The notes below the pieces were generated by a model that was given only the letters and a program-made list of their open reading frames with translations, did not search any database and was not told where the DNA came from. Shown one piece after another: positions 44,947-54,329 of a stretch of DNA of 64,000 bases; the first letter of the stretch is position 1, and every line of letters begins with the position of its first letter. The position numbers and the translations under genes are program-made. The stretch covers positions 93,067-157,066 of the forward strand of contig JACOSO010000042.1 of the NCBI GenBank assembly GCA_016178785.1. The letters run 5' to 3'. Source of the stretch: Bacteroidota bacterium. GTDB taxonomy: Bacteria; Bacteroidota; Bacteroidia; Cytophagales; Cyclobacteriaceae.

Positions 44947-46518
44947 ATGAGGTTAAAAACTATCTCTTCTCTTGTTGCTCTTTTTTTCAGTTCATATGTT
45001 CAATGTCAAAACCTGAATTTTACTGTAAAGTGGGGGCAAGAGATCGAAGCCTCGCGCAAATCTTCATTAAGTGACATTGTAGGTTTTGATGCCACCGGCA
45101 TTTATGCAATCAAATCAAGGCTGCACGGCCTGGTCGGCAATAAATCATATACCCTTGATCATTTTGACAATAACTTCGCACCAACAAAAACATTTGACCT
45201 CGATATTGAGGAGGACGGAAATGAATGTGATGTGAGCTCTTTGCTTCACCTCAAAAACAAGTTGTATATATTTTATTCTTATTTAAAGAAAAAGGAAAAG
45301 AAGAATGTTCTGTTTGTAGACGAAATTGATAAAAACACACTTCAACCAAAAAAGGAGAAAAGAAAGATCGGTGAGATTGATTATAGCGGCAATTCAAATC
45401 GCAATAGCGGTGGCTTTTCAATCCGAGTGTCGCGCGACAGCTCAAAAGTTTTAGCTTTTTATTCACTCCCCTACGAAAAAGGCGAGCCAGAGGCATTTGG
45501 TTTTAATGTACTAGACAGCAACTTGAAATCGATATGGGAAAAGAATGTGACTATCCCCTACAAAGATGGATTATTCGACATCCAATCAACGCGGGTAGAT
45601 AATGATGGGAATGTATACATGCTTGGGCTTCTTTTTAAAGACAAAAGAAAGACCAAACGCGGAGGAGAGCCGAATTATACTTATGAAGCATTCGCTTACA
45701 GTAATAAGGGAAATAATGTGAAGCAATACACACTTAGTTTAGATGATCGCTTCATCACCGATATGCAAATAGAAATTCTTAATAATAATTTGGTTTGTGC
45801 CGGCTTCTATTCAGCCAAAGGTACTTATAGCATTCGTGGTACTTACTTTTTAGCTGTAGATCTTGCAACAAAAGCAATCAAAACCAAAAGCTTCAAAGAA
45901 TTTGACATCGATTTCATCACGCAGAGTATGAGTGAGCGAGAAGCCAGGCGCGCCAAGCGTAGAGAGGAAAAAGGAAAAGAACAGGAATTGTATGAGTACG
46001 ATCTCGACAAATTATTGATTGGGAAAGACGGAAGTGCAATGTTGATTGGTGAGCAGTACTATGTTAAAGTTGTCAGTTCCTACAATGGAAGGGTGACAAC
46101 TTATACCTACCATTATTACTACAATGATATCATCGCGGTGAAAATCGATCCTTCCGGGCAAATTCAATGGGCCGAGAAGATCGCGAAGTCGCAACACACG
46201 GTAAACGATGACGGATTTTATTCATCCTATGCACTTTCTATTGTTAACGGAAAGGTCTGCCTTATCTTTAATGACAATCCGGAGAACTTGGATTATGATG
46301 GGAAGGGCCGCCCAGAAAACACCAAAACCAAGAAATCTGTGGTAGTAATTGTGAGCTTGGATAAGAATGGGAAACAAACCAAGCAACCAATTTTCAGCAC
46401 AGTTGATGTGGACGTGATCGTGCGACCAAAAGTATGCGAGCAAATTTCAAATCGAAATGTAATCTTATTTGGCCAACGAGGCAGAACACAACAATTTGCA
46501 AAATTGAGTTTTGAATAG
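44947..46518 (+). CDS. Unknown secreted protein, probably beta-propeller-like
   Basis: A 523-residue protein with a signal peptide (cleavage after VQCQ, about 21). The mature part has repeated short motifs of the kind AVKIDPSGQIQWAEKI and VSLDKNGKQTKQPI, spaced as in multi-bladed beta propellers, with a lysine-rich segment (KKKEKKNVLF). I do not recognise a family. A basic, charged segment RRAKRREEKGKEQE lies near 345. Terminator after it. No neighbour hints at a role. Confidence 0.65.
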   Translation: MRLKTISSLVALFFSSYVQCQNLNFTVKWGQEIEASRKSSLSDIVGFDATGIYAIKSRLHGLVGNKSYTLDHFDNNFAPTKTFDLDIEEDGNECDVSSLLHLKNKLYIFYSYLKKKEKKNVLFVDEIDKNTLQPKKEKRKIGEIDYSGNSNRNSGGFSIRVSRDSSKVLAFYSLPYEKGEPEAFGFNVLDSNLKSIWEKNVTIPYKDGLFDIQSTRVDNDGNVYMLGLLFKDKRKTKRGGEPNYTYEAFAYSNKGNNVKQYTLSLDDRFITDMQIEILNNNLVCAGFYSAKGTYSIRGTYFLAVDLATKAIKTKSFKEFDIDFITQSMSEREARRAKRREEKGKEQELYEYDLDKLLIGKDGSAMLIGEQYYVKVVSSYNGRVTTYTYHYYYNDIIAVKIDPSGQIQWAEKIAKSQHTVNDDGFYSSYALSIVNGKVCLIFNDNPENLDYDGKGRPENTKTKKSVVVIVSLDKNGKQTKQPIFSTVDVDVIVRPKVCEQISNRNVILFGQRGRTQQFAKLSFE

Positions 46519-46845
46519 AATTTGGAATTGAACAATTTAAAAAAGTGATCTCGGGTCGCTTTTTTGTTCAACGTTTACGTTATTTATTCCCCTCCACAAG
46601 ATCTTCGTTGGCTTTCTTCCAATTTGGAAGGCCAGATGAAATCTCATAACCATTCAATCACGCAGAGTCCCTTAAGGAGGCTTTGCTAGGTATCGTTTCG
46701 TCCATTCAGGCAAAATACTTCCGGGAACATCGCCCTTTTGAGCGGTCGGTGTGTTTATCCGAGAAAGAAGCGTAACCAATTGTAGAAGTAAGTGGATATT
46801 TCCAACGTTCAACTAAAATATTTCCAAACAGAGTTCGATTTGTAA
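46519..46845. other. 327-base gap without a confident gene
   Basis: It begins with the terminator of the preceding gene. On the minus strand a 46-codon frame from TTG (46812) to TAA (46672) reads with even amino-acid composition (ending PGSILPEWTKRYLAKPP), and another frame overlaps it with coding-like sequence. No start with a ribosome site and no match I recognise, so this may be a decayed gene fragment. Confidence 0.35.
46539..46565 (+). terminator. Intrinsic terminator after the secreted-protein gene
   Basis: AAAAAAGTGA and TCGCTTTTTT pair (one G-T) around a 7-base loop, 20 bases after the stop codon. The U run follows. Confidence 0.65.
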
Positions 46846-48825
46846 ATGGTATTCTCTAATTTGTTGAACTCACCAAAAAATTTAGTTATGCGATTGCTGA
46901 ATTTTATAAAAGAGAAACTAGTCATTGTCAGCATGTTTATCATCATGGCATTGATCGTATTAGCCACCACATTTACCTGGCTAAACAAAAAACGGATAAT
47001 TGAAACCACTTCAATAAAGATGGTGGCTGAGACAGTGAAAAGAAACATGGGGAATATTTTTAGAGAATATCTAAGAGGAATGGATTTGGGCTTGAGGGGT
47101 TACGCCCTTACAAAAAACAAACAAGTTTTATCTCCCTATGAAAATGCTCTTGTGAGTAACGCAACTAACCTTAGGCATTTGGATAGTCTTTTTAAATTAC
47201 AAAAACTTGATACGGTAGCAGCACGATTTGAAAAAATCAAAGAAGGTATCGAAAAATACGTAGAGACCACGAAAGCAATGAAAGCAGCTGTGGAACGTGA
47301 CAGCATAAAAGAATTTGTAAGACTTCTCAATGAAGATAAAGGCTATGATTTATGGGTGCTTTTCTCGCCTTTTAATGACAGAATCATAAAATACGAAGAC
47401 ACCATTATTTCGAAAGCTCAGGCTGACTACGAGTCCGCTTTGAATTGGAATATTATCATTCAGGTAATCTTGCTGGCCCTTGGTCTCCCATCTTTAACCT
47501 ACATCGTCTTTGTCTTACATAAAGAATCAAGAGACAGAAAACATTTGTTAATCGATTTGGAAAGAAATAATCGTGAGTACCTGTTTGACCCTGGGCACGA
47601 GCAGCAACGCACTCTTGGCTTTCAAGATACGATTCGCCATTCGATTAATAATTTTAAAAAAGCTGCTGAGTTTATAAGGGGAATATCCTCTAAAAATTTT
47701 AATGTTAAGTGGGAAGGACTTGATGCGACCAATATTCAACAAAACGATCACACACTTGCCGGGGAATTAATAAAAATGCGTGATCAGATGAAGGCCGCCA
47801 AATTGGAAGACGAACAGCGCTTTTGGATGAACGATGGCCTCGCCCAATTTTCCCAAATTGTTCGCAAGCATCAAGCAAGTCTTCCAGAACTTTGCAAAGA
47901 AGCCACTTCATACCTTTCACACTACTTGAGGGCTCAACAAGGCTCTCTTTTCATTTATAATGATGAAAGCGAAGGCGATCCATTTCTCGAATTGACAGGT
48001 AGTTATGCAACCCATTTGAAAAACAATACAAATAACCGTATTGAAATTGGTGAGGGCCTGGTTGGTCAAACTTACAAGGACGGAGAACCGCAAATATTAA
48101 AAGAAGTGCCGGAAGCCCTTGTCCAAATTAAGTCAGGTCTTGGCAATTCAACTCCTGCCAGCTTGTGCATAGTTCCATTAAAATACAACAACAAAATAGA
48201 AGCAGTTCTTGAGCTGGCTTCGTTTCGCGTTTTCGAAGAATACGAAATCAAGTTCCTCCAAAGAGCAGGTGAGTTTGTAGCCTCAGCCATAATTACCGCA
48301 AAGGTTTCCACCAAAATGGAATCAATGCTCCACGAAACGCAACAGCAAGCTGAAGAAATGCGGGCTCAAGAAGAAGAAATGCGACAAAACATGGAGGAAC
48401 TAACGGCAACACAAGAAGAAATTCATAGACAAAGTCAGGAAGCAAAAGGATTGTTAGATACGACCATTAACATCCTCAATCAACTGCCACAAAAGATTTT
48501 CCTTAAAGATGAGAACGGCAAGATGGTGCTTGCCAATGTCAACGTGGCCAAGGCTCACAATTTGAGTGTTGATGAGTTGATCGGAAAAAGTGATTTCGAT
48601 TTTGTAGATGCCAAGACTGCACAAGAGTGGCGGAACCAGGAGTTGGAAATAATAAAAAAGGGGAATGAGACTTACACATTTGATGAAACACTTCATGGGC
48701 ACACCAGAACTTTGACCACAACAAAAATGGCATTCTATATTCCCCATTTAAAGCAAACTGGTCTGCTCGGAATTCAAACTGACATTACAGAGCTACAAGA
48801 TTTAAGAAAGAAAGCCGGAGGATAG
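46846..48825 (+). CDS. Membrane sensor protein with GAF and PAS domains, no output domain
   Basis: A 659-residue protein. Two membrane helices (about 28-46 and 205-225) flank a periplasmic helical sensor segment. After the second helix: a HAMP-like linker, a GAF domain (about 350-500, FWMNDGLAQFSQIV at the start), a coiled coil rich in Glu/Gln (EEMRAQEEEMRQNMEELTA), and a PAS domain (about 545-650). The protein ends right after the PAS motif (DITELQDLRKKAGG). No kinase, cyclase or DNA-binding domain follows. ATG 46846 or 46888 may be the start. Either it signals through a partner or the output gene has been lost. Confidence 0.75.
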   Translation: MVFSNLLNSPKNLVMRLLNFIKEKLVIVSMFIIMALIVLATTFTWLNKKRIIETTSIKMVAETVKRNMGNIFREYLRGMDLGLRGYALTKNKQVLSPYENALVSNATNLRHLDSLFKLQKLDTVAARFEKIKEGIEKYVETTKAMKAAVERDSIKEFVRLLNEDKGYDLWVLFSPFNDRIIKYEDTIISKAQADYESALNWNIIIQVILLALGLPSLTYIVFVLHKESRDRKHLLIDLERNNREYLFDPGHEQQRTLGFQDTIRHSINNFKKAAEFIRGISSKNFNVKWEGLDATNIQQNDHTLAGELIKMRDQMKAAKLEDEQRFWMNDGLAQFSQIVRKHQASLPELCKEATSYLSHYLRAQQGSLFIYNDESEGDPFLELTGSYATHLKNNTNNRIEIGEGLVGQTYKDGEPQILKEVPEALVQIKSGLGNSTPASLCIVPLKYNNKIEAVLELASFRVFEEYEIKFLQRAGEFVASAIITAKVSTKMESMLHETQQQAEEMRAQEEEMRQNMEELTATQEEIHRQSQEAKGLLDTTINILNQLPQKIFLKDENGKMVLANVNVAKAHNLSVDELIGKSDFDFVDAKTAQEWRNQELEIIKKGNETYTFDETLHGHTRTLTTTKMAFYIPHLKQTGLLGIQTDITELQDLRKKAGG

Positions 48826-48847
48826 GCTCGATGTTCTTTTAAGGCCT

Positions 48848-49396
48848 TCAAAACCGCACATACTTATTTGTCAGTTCCAGATCAAGACCAATCTTCTTTG
48901 CCTTGCGTGCTTGCCTTCGCAGAATGAATTCGAAAATGCTCATCCATCCGGGCAGGTTGCTTTCGCTTATTTCAAAAAGCCACGCTAAGGCTAATCTGTT
49001 TTTTGGAAATCCTTTGGAGTTGGTTTGTCCATCGCGGGCCAGGCCATAACCTATTTGAAGGGACTTTTCAAAACCTTCGCTCGCAGGCCTCAATTCAACC
49101 CGAAACCGACATGAGCCTTTTGAATCGTTGAAAAACCGATGATTGATATTCGGGTGTGCTGTGGCTGATTCGTTAGGTTTCAAATAATGAACTTTTTTGC
49201 CCAACTGCACTCCTAATTGTCCTTCAACACAATCAAATTTTTCAGAATAAGTTTTATGATAATGAATCCCTACTCCACCGCCTGCTGCTAGTTCCACTTC
49301 AACCAAAGTACACTCGCCATTGGTGTCTGCAGAGGTTTTCAAAAAGACCACTGTGTCTTTCTGTACGGGATTGTAAATGCGTCTTTCGTTTTGCAT
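48848..49396 (-). CDS. Cupin-domain protein
   Basis: A 182-residue protein with one cupin barrel (about 35-110). The first motif is GVGIHYHKTYSEKFDCVEG, with the H-x-H and Glu metal ligands, and the second motif is HPNINHRFFN. It probably binds a metal and a small ligand. A tail of about 60 residues (WLFEISESNLPGWMSIF) is not typical of small cupins. It converges on the sensor gene with a 22-base gap. Function not known. Confidence 0.8.
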   Translation of the reverse strand: MQNERRIYNPVQKDTVVFLKTSADTNGECTLVEVELAAGGGVGIHYHKTYSEKFDCVEGQLGVQLGKKVHYLKPNESATAHPNINHRFFNDSKGSCRFRVELRPASEGFEKSLQIGYGLARDGQTNSKGFPKNRLALAWLFEISESNLPGWMSIFEFILRRQARKAKKIGLDLELTNKYVRF

Positions 49397-49485
49397 AAAT
49401 AGCTTACGATATTTGAGGCACCATCGGATTTCTCTTTTAGCACCTCAATATAAATCTTCTTACTTTTCTATCCGATTTCGAAATC

Positions 49486-50364
49486 ATGAATCACAAAGCC
49501 GGCTTCGTTAGTATTATAGGCAAACCCAATGTAGGCAAGAGTAGTTTGATGAATAAACTCGTGGGTGAGAACCTCTCGATTATCACAGCCAAGGCTCAAA
49601 CTACTCGCCATAGAATTATGGGGATATTAAATGGAGAAGATTTTCAAATCGTTTATTCAGATACTCCAGGCCTGCTCGAACCAAAGTATGAACTTCATCA
49701 GGCAATGATGGATTACGTAAAGGTATCTTTGGATGATGCTGATGTGATTTTGCTGATTGTAGAGTTGGAAGAAAAATTTGATGAAAAGCTTCTCGCAAAA
49801 TTTCAGAAGATTCAAACGCCAATTATTTTGCTGATCAACAAAATCGATTTGGCTAAAGGCTCTCAAGTAAACGATAAGGTCGAATACTGGAAAAATCTTA
49901 TTAAAGCCTCAGAGATTATACCCGTTTCGGCAAAGACCGGAGAAAGCCTCGATCAGGTTTTAACAACGATCAAAAAATATTTACCTGAACACCCGGGTTT
50001 CTATCCTAAAGATGACCTGACTGATAAAAGCGAGCGCTTTTTTGCATCAGAGATTATCCGCGAAAAGATTTTCATGAATTATGAACAGGAAATTCCGTAC
50101 AGCACCGAAGTGGGCATCGAGTCATTCAAAGAAGAAGAAGCCATAATTCGTATTCGCGCCACCATTTTTGTTGAGCGTGATTCGCAAAAAGGAATCGTTA
50201 TTGGCAAGGGCGGAAGCTCCCTGAAGAAAGTGGGAACTGATGCGCGAAAGGATTTGGAAAAATTCTTTGGTAAAAAAATATTCTTAGAAACCCATGTGAA
50301 GGTGTCTGATAATTGGCGGAAGCAAAAGCTCCGTTTAAAGCAATTTGGATACTTCGACACTTAG
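49486..50364 (+). CDS. era: GTPase Era
   Basis: A 292-residue GTPase required for 16S rRNA maturation and 30S assembly. G1 GKPNVGKSS (12-20), G3 DTPGLLE (about 58-64), G4 NKIDL (about 122-126), then a C-terminal KH domain with IGKGGSSLKKVG (about 239-250). All motifs are intact. It is followed by der after a 97-base repeat-rich gap; era-der adjacency is common. Confidence 0.96.
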   Translation: MNHKAGFVSIIGKPNVGKSSLMNKLVGENLSIITAKAQTTRHRIMGILNGEDFQIVYSDTPGLLEPKYELHQAMMDYVKVSLDDADVILLIVELEEKFDEKLLAKFQKIQTPIILLINKIDLAKGSQVNDKVEYWKNLIKASEIIPVSAKTGESLDQVLTTIKKYLPEHPGFYPKDDLTDKSERFFASEIIREKIFMNYEQEIPYSTEVGIESFKEEEAIIRIRATIFVERDSQKGIVIGKGGSSLKKVGTDARKDLEKFFGKKIFLETHVKVSDNWRKQKLRLKQFGYFDT

Positions 50365-50461
50365 TCGATGGGCCAATTAGACGATTAGCCAATGTTGAGT
50401 TAACTTGCGCGCTTATTTACTTCCCATTGATCATTGGCACATTGAAAATTGATCATTATTC
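50365..50461. repeat. Repeat-rich gap between era and der
   Basis: It holds two exact copies of ATTGATCATT (50426-50435 and 50448-50457, 22 bases apart) and the near-inverted words GCCAATG (near 50388) and CATTGG (near 50433). Similar low-complexity words recur in other gaps of the window. Confidence 0.4.
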
Positions 50462-51769
50462 ATGGCAAACATCGTAGCAATTGTAGGCAGACCAAACGTA
50501 GGCAAATCCACTTTCTTCAACCGGTTGGTAGAGCAGCGTCAGGCGATCATGGACGATATGCCGGGTGTAACGCGCGATCGCCATTATGGGTATGCCGAGT
50601 GGACCGGGAAATTTTTTACAGTGATTGATACGGGTGGGTATGTGACAGGCTCTGACGATAAATTTGAATCGCAAATTCGCAGGCAAGTTGAATTAGCTGT
50701 TGATGAATGCTCGGCAGTAATATTTATGGTTGACTGCCAGCAAGGACTCACCGGCTACGATAAGGAATTCGCCAATATTGTTCGCAGATCAAAAAAGCCT
50801 GTACTGATCGCGGCTAATAAAGCCGACACCCCCAAGAAGACTAGCGAGGCTAACGAATTTTACGAACTCGGGATGGGAGAAGTATACCCGATATCATCAG
50901 AGAATGGATCGGGAACAGGTGAACTGCTTGATGAGCTCGTTAAAATACTTCCATCAGAAGGCATTAAAGATCCAAACGCTGGCATTCCTAAAATTGCAAT
51001 CTTGGGACGGCCTAATGTGGGTAAATCATCTTTGCTTAATGTGCTGCTTGGTACCGATCGAAGCATTGTCACCGATGAAGCAGGCACCACACGCGATGCC
51101 ATTCATTCTCATTACAAAATGTATGGCAAAGATTTTATTTTGACAGACACAGCGGGTATCCGTAAGAAGAGCAAGTTGATGGAGGATGTTGAATTTTATT
51201 CGGTACTTCGTTCATTGAGGGCGCTGGAAGAAAGCGATGTGTGTATTATTGTAATTGATGCGCAACGCGGACTTGAATCGCAGGACGTAAACATCATCAG
51301 TCTTGCTCAGAAGCAGGGCAAGGGAATGGTGATCATGGTCAACAAGTGGGACTTGATTGAAAAGGACACTAAAACGGCCGATAAAATCAAAAAAGAGATG
51401 AACGAAAAAATTGCGCCCATTGACTATGTGCCTTTCATTTTTGCTTCAGCACTTACCAAGCAGCGAATCTTTCAAGTAGTAGAAAAAGCCGTGGAAGTCT
51501 TCGAAAATAAAAGTAAAAAAGTACCTACTTCAGCCCTCAATGACGCTCTTTTGCCCGAGATAGCACACTACCCACCACCAGCTCTTAAAGGCAAGCTCAT
51601 CCAAATCAAGTATATCACACAAGTAGCGGCCAAAACACCCTCATTTGCATTCTTCTGCAATTTGCCGCAATACATCCAGGAATCGTATAAGCGATTTTTG
51701 GAAAACCGTCTTCGCGAAAAGTTTGACTTTACGGGAACGCCCGTCAGGCTATTTTTCAGGAAGAAATAG
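50462..51769 (+). CDS. der: Ribosome biogenesis GTPase Der (EngA)
   Basis: A 435-residue tandem GTPase. First G domain: GRPNVGKST (8-16), second: GRPNVGKSS (about 182-190), each with its DTxG switch (DTGGY; DTAGIRK) and NKxD (NKAD; NKWD). A C-terminal KH-like domain ends in RLFFRKK. It works in 50S maturation. It follows era. Length is standard for the family. Confidence 0.96.
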   Translation: MANIVAIVGRPNVGKSTFFNRLVEQRQAIMDDMPGVTRDRHYGYAEWTGKFFTVIDTGGYVTGSDDKFESQIRRQVELAVDECSAVIFMVDCQQGLTGYDKEFANIVRRSKKPVLIAANKADTPKKTSEANEFYELGMGEVYPISSENGSGTGELLDELVKILPSEGIKDPNAGIPKIAILGRPNVGKSSLLNVLLGTDRSIVTDEAGTTRDAIHSHYKMYGKDFILTDTAGIRKKSKLMEDVEFYSVLRSLRALEESDVCIIVIDAQRGLESQDVNIISLAQKQGKGMVIMVNKWDLIEKDTKTADKIKKEMNEKIAPIDYVPFIFASALTKQRIFQVVEKAVEVFENKSKKVPTSALNDALLPEIAHYPPPALKGKLIQIKYITQVAAKTPSFAFFCNLPQYIQESYKRFLENRLREKFDFTGTPVRLFFRKK

Positions 51770-51872
51770 ACCGCAAGCGTTTGCATCTGGCCGATGGCAC
51801 CGACTTTGAAGCCCATTTATCTGCTATTTATAAAATTTTCTTACTTGTTAGCTTAAAATCAATCATTCCGCT

Positions 51873-51880
51873 TATCTTTG
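51873..51880 (+). promoter_or_regulatory. -7 box of the small lipoprotein gene
   Basis: Exact TAnnTTTG (TATCTTTG), 26 bases before the ATG at 51906. The -33 position has no clear TTG. Confidence 0.5.
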
Positions 51881-51905
51881 CGGGCAAATTTATAACCTGT
51901 AAACT

Positions 51906-52145
51906 ATGAAAAAATTGTTCGCACTTATGATGGTGTGCAGCTTCGCTGTAGCTTTCGTAGCATGCGGTGGCAAAGACAAAGCCGCTGAAGCTGCTAAAAT
52001 GAAAGAAGATTCTACTAAAATGGCTGACTCCATCGCCAAAGTACAAGCTGACGCTGCTGCTGTAGTAAAAGCAAAAGCAGATTCTGTTGCAAAAGCAGAT
52101 TCTGTTGCTAACGCTGCAAAAGCCGCTTCAACAAAAAAGAAGTAA
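51906..52145 (+). CDS. Small Ala/Lys-rich lipoprotein
   Basis: A 79-residue protein with lipobox AFVAC (Cys about residue 20). The mature part is a low-complexity helix of Ala, Lys, Asp and Ser with a repeating KADSVAKADSVANAAKA unit near 58-74, reminiscent of murein-lipoprotein-like spacers. It has its own promoter box and a strong terminator, so it is probably an abundant single transcript. I do not know the family's function. Confidence 0.75.
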   Translation: MKKLFALMMVCSFAVAFVACGGKDKAAEAAKMKEDSTKMADSIAKVQADAAAVVKAKADSVAKADSVANAAKAASTKKK

Positions 52146-52169
52146 TCTCTTAACTGAGATTTTCCCGGG

Positions 52170-52199
52170 AAGGCTTTAGGAAAACTAAAGCCTTTTTTT
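52170..52199 (+). terminator. Intrinsic terminator after the small lipoprotein gene
   Basis: AAGGCTTTAG, loop GAAAA, CTAAAGCC followed by a run of seven T. 25 bases after the stop codon. Confidence 0.88.
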
Positions 52200-52204
52200 A
52201 TTGC

Positions 52205-52828
52205 ATGAATTTCAAGGAGATCGAAGATATCTTAGTAAAGCACGTTCCGACTAATGCTGTTGGGTTTTGTGTCAGCCTTTGGCAGGAATACCCCTTTAAT
52301 TTCAAACTGCGAAAAGCCCGCCAATCAAAAGTGGGTGACTTCACTTGCAAAACAGGTCACGTCCCTCAAATCACAGTTAACCGAGACCTGCATCCTTTTC
52401 TTTTTTTAATGACCTATGTGCATGAAGTAGCTCACCTTCGTGTACATCAACTTCATGGGTTTAAGGCCGAGGCTCATGGAGACGAATGGAAAAGTGTGTT
52501 TCAAAATTTGATGCAGCCTCTTCTCAATTCAGAAATTTTTACTGAGCCATTGCTTTCCGGATTGAAGAAGCACATGGCATCCCCCAAAGCTTCGAGTTTT
52601 GCCGATTCAGAACTCACTCATCTTTTCAGATCGGTCGATGACCGTGAAAAAGAATCGGTACTACTTTCTCACATCCCTGAAGGGAGTGTTTTTCATTTGC
52701 ATGGAAAATGGTTCAGAAAGGGAAAACTAAGGCGCACCCGAGTGCTTTGCAAAGAAGTAAATACCCGAAGACAGTATCTCGTACCTGTTGATGCTGTCAT
52801 TAAGTTAGGTCAATTATACTTTACATAA
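52205..52828 (+). CDS. SprT-like zinc metalloprotein
   Basis: A 207-residue protein with the SprT-like motif YVHEVAH (H73-E74-x2-H77) and a third His at H91 (AHGDEWKS), typical of the SprT/Spartan zinc site. The rest is a helical domain with a basic C-terminus. Spartan proteins cleave DNA-protein crosslinks; bacterial SprT roles are less clear. Its stop overlaps the RluA gene by 19 bases, convergent. The start follows the previous terminator by 5 bases. Confidence 0.82.
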   Translation: MNFKEIEDILVKHVPTNAVGFCVSLWQEYPFNFKLRKARQSKVGDFTCKTGHVPQITVNRDLHPFLFLMTYVHEVAHLRVHQLHGFKAEAHGDEWKSVFQNLMQPLLNSEIFTEPLLSGLKKHMASPKASSFADSELTHLFRSVDDREKESVLLSHIPEGSVFHLHGKWFRKGKLRRTRVLCKEVNTRRQYLVPVDAVIKLGQLYFT

Positions 52829-53841
52829 TGCTCCCATTTCTCTATCACTTCAGCGAAGTCTTTTGGGAGGTCTGAGTCAAACTGAATGAATTTTTGAGTT
52901 GCCGGATGGACAAAGCCAACGGTCTTGGCGTGAAGAGCTTGCCTGGGAATAATTTTAAAGCAATTATCAACAAACTGTTTATACTTAGTAAACACTGTGC
53001 CCTTCACTACGCTGCTGCCCCCGTACATTTCGTCATTAAAAATGGGATGACCTAAATGTTTCATGTGCGCACGTATCTGATGGGTGCGTCCCGTTTCCAA
53101 TCTGCATTCAACAAGCGAAACGTAGCGAAAATCTTTTAACAGTTTAAAATTCGTGATCGCGGTTCTGCCAAAATCTCCTTTCGGAAAAGCGGCTGTCACT
53201 CTTCTATCTTTCAAACTTCGGCCCACGTTCACTTCAATTCTTCCTTCGGGCGGATCCGGAATTCCCCAAACAATGGCATTGTAGGTCCGCTCGATGGTGT
53301 GATCAAAAAATTGTTTTGCCAAAGAAGTCATCGCTAATTCTGTTTTAGCAATTACAAGCAGTCCAGAAGTGTCCTTATCAATGCGATGCACAAGACCCGG
53401 CCTTCCTTCGTTTCCAGACATCTGCGGAAGACTCTGAAAATGAAAGGCAAGTGCATTCACCAGGGTACCGCTCCAATTCTGATAGGCAGGATGAACTACC
53501 ATACCCGCAGGTTTATTTACTACCAATAAATGCTCATCTTCAAAAACAATATTCAGTGGTATGTTTTCCGGCTTAACGTCTGTATCGCGGGGAGGCTCAG
53601 GCAGCGAAACTGTGACTACATCATTGGGGTGGATTTTGTAATTGGGCTTGATGTTTTTTTCATTGACTTTGACAAACCCCTCATGAATTCCATTTTGAAT
53701 TTTGGTACGAGTAACATTCGGGAGCCGGTCCATCAAAAATTTATCGATGCGCACTAAACTTTGACCCGCATCGGCAACAATACGGTGATGCTCAAAGAGA
53801 TCATCATCGGGTTCATCAATTGGAAATTCCTGGTCTGTCAC
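52810..53841 (-). CDS. RluA-family pseudouridine synthase
   Basis: A 343-residue rRNA pseudouridine synthase. N-terminal S4-like RNA-binding domain (about 25-85, VRIDKFLMDRLPNVTRTKIQ) and a catalytic domain with the RluA motif HRIDKDTSGLLVIAKTELA-type (H-R-x-D; about 152). The catalytic Asp is in HRIDKDTSG. Closest to RluD, which modifies 23S rRNA helix 69. The RluD identity is inferred. Convergent overlap with the SprT-like gene. Confidence 0.88.
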   Translation of the reverse strand: MTDQEFPIDEPDDDLFEHHRIVADAGQSLVRIDKFLMDRLPNVTRTKIQNGIHEGFVKVNEKNIKPNYKIHPNDVVTVSLPEPPRDTDVKPENIPLNIVFEDEHLLVVNKPAGMVVHPAYQNWSGTLVNALAFHFQSLPQMSGNEGRPGLVHRIDKDTSGLLVIAKTELAMTSLAKQFFDHTIERTYNAIVWGIPDPPEGRIEVNVGRSLKDRRVTAAFPKGDFGRTAITNFKLLKDFRYVSLVECRLETGRTHQIRAHMKHLGHPIFNDEMYGGSSVVKGTVFTKYKQFVDNCFKIIPRQALHAKTVGFVHPATQKFIQFDSDLPKDFAEVIEKWEHYVKYN

Positions 53842-53858
53842 TTTTTAGGGAAGTAGCG

Positions 53859-54104
53859 CTAAATTTCTTTGCGATCAAGCATTCTCGAAAAAACAATCAA
53901 ATCGCCTTCTAAATAAAAGCCTATGCGGTAGTTGCCCGTGCGAATCCTGAACGCATTTTTGCTGCCTTCCATTTTGACGGGATTAAAATCACTCAACCCA
54001 GTAGATGCCTGGATCTTTATTATGATTTCTTTGGCCTGAAGTTGAACTTGCTTTGGAAGTTTCTTGATGTCTCGCTCAAAACTTCGGTCAATGGCAATTT
54101 TCAT
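53859..54104 (-). CDS. RelE/ParE-family toxin (pair 3)
   Basis: An 81-residue basic protein with the RelE pattern: MKIAIDRSFERDIKKLPKQV, then NAFRIRTGNYRIGFYLEGDL and a final FSRMLDRKEI. The R-I-R-T-G-N-Y-R-I core is the toxin family's signature. The gene starts inside the antitoxin stop (ATGA). Similar in layout to the pairs at 18239 and 22295. Confidence 0.83.
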   Translation of the reverse strand: MKIAIDRSFERDIKKLPKQVQLQAKEIIIKIQASTGLSDFNPVKMEGSKNAFRIRTGNYRIGFYLEGDLIVFSRMLDRKEI

Positions 54105-54301
54105 TCACCAAGTTTTTTCAAAAAAGAATCAGATTCTTCTTCACTCATCCGGCCATATTTTTTCCCTTCTTCCATAGCCATTGTCAAACCAAGATCTTCG
54201 TCCTTTTCTGTAAGCTCAACAATCTCAAGTTTCAATGCTTTTGCTAAGGCTTTGATCACCTCTTCTTGAGATTCATCTAATGTAAGCATGATGGTTTTCA
54301 T
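54101..54301 (-). CDS. Antitoxin of pair 3
   Basis: A 66-residue acidic helical protein (MKTIMLTLDESQEEVIKALA at the start) encoded before the RelE-type toxin with a 4-base overlap. The short beta start followed by helices and an acidic tail fits a RelB/Phd-like antitoxin. Assigned mainly from context. Confidence 0.68.
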   Translation of the reverse strand: MKTIMLTLDESQEEVIKALAKALKLEIVELTEKDEDLGLTMAMEEGKKYGRMSEEESDSFLKKLGE

Positions 54302-54329
54302 GAGACAAAGATAGCAAACTGTGAGGGGA

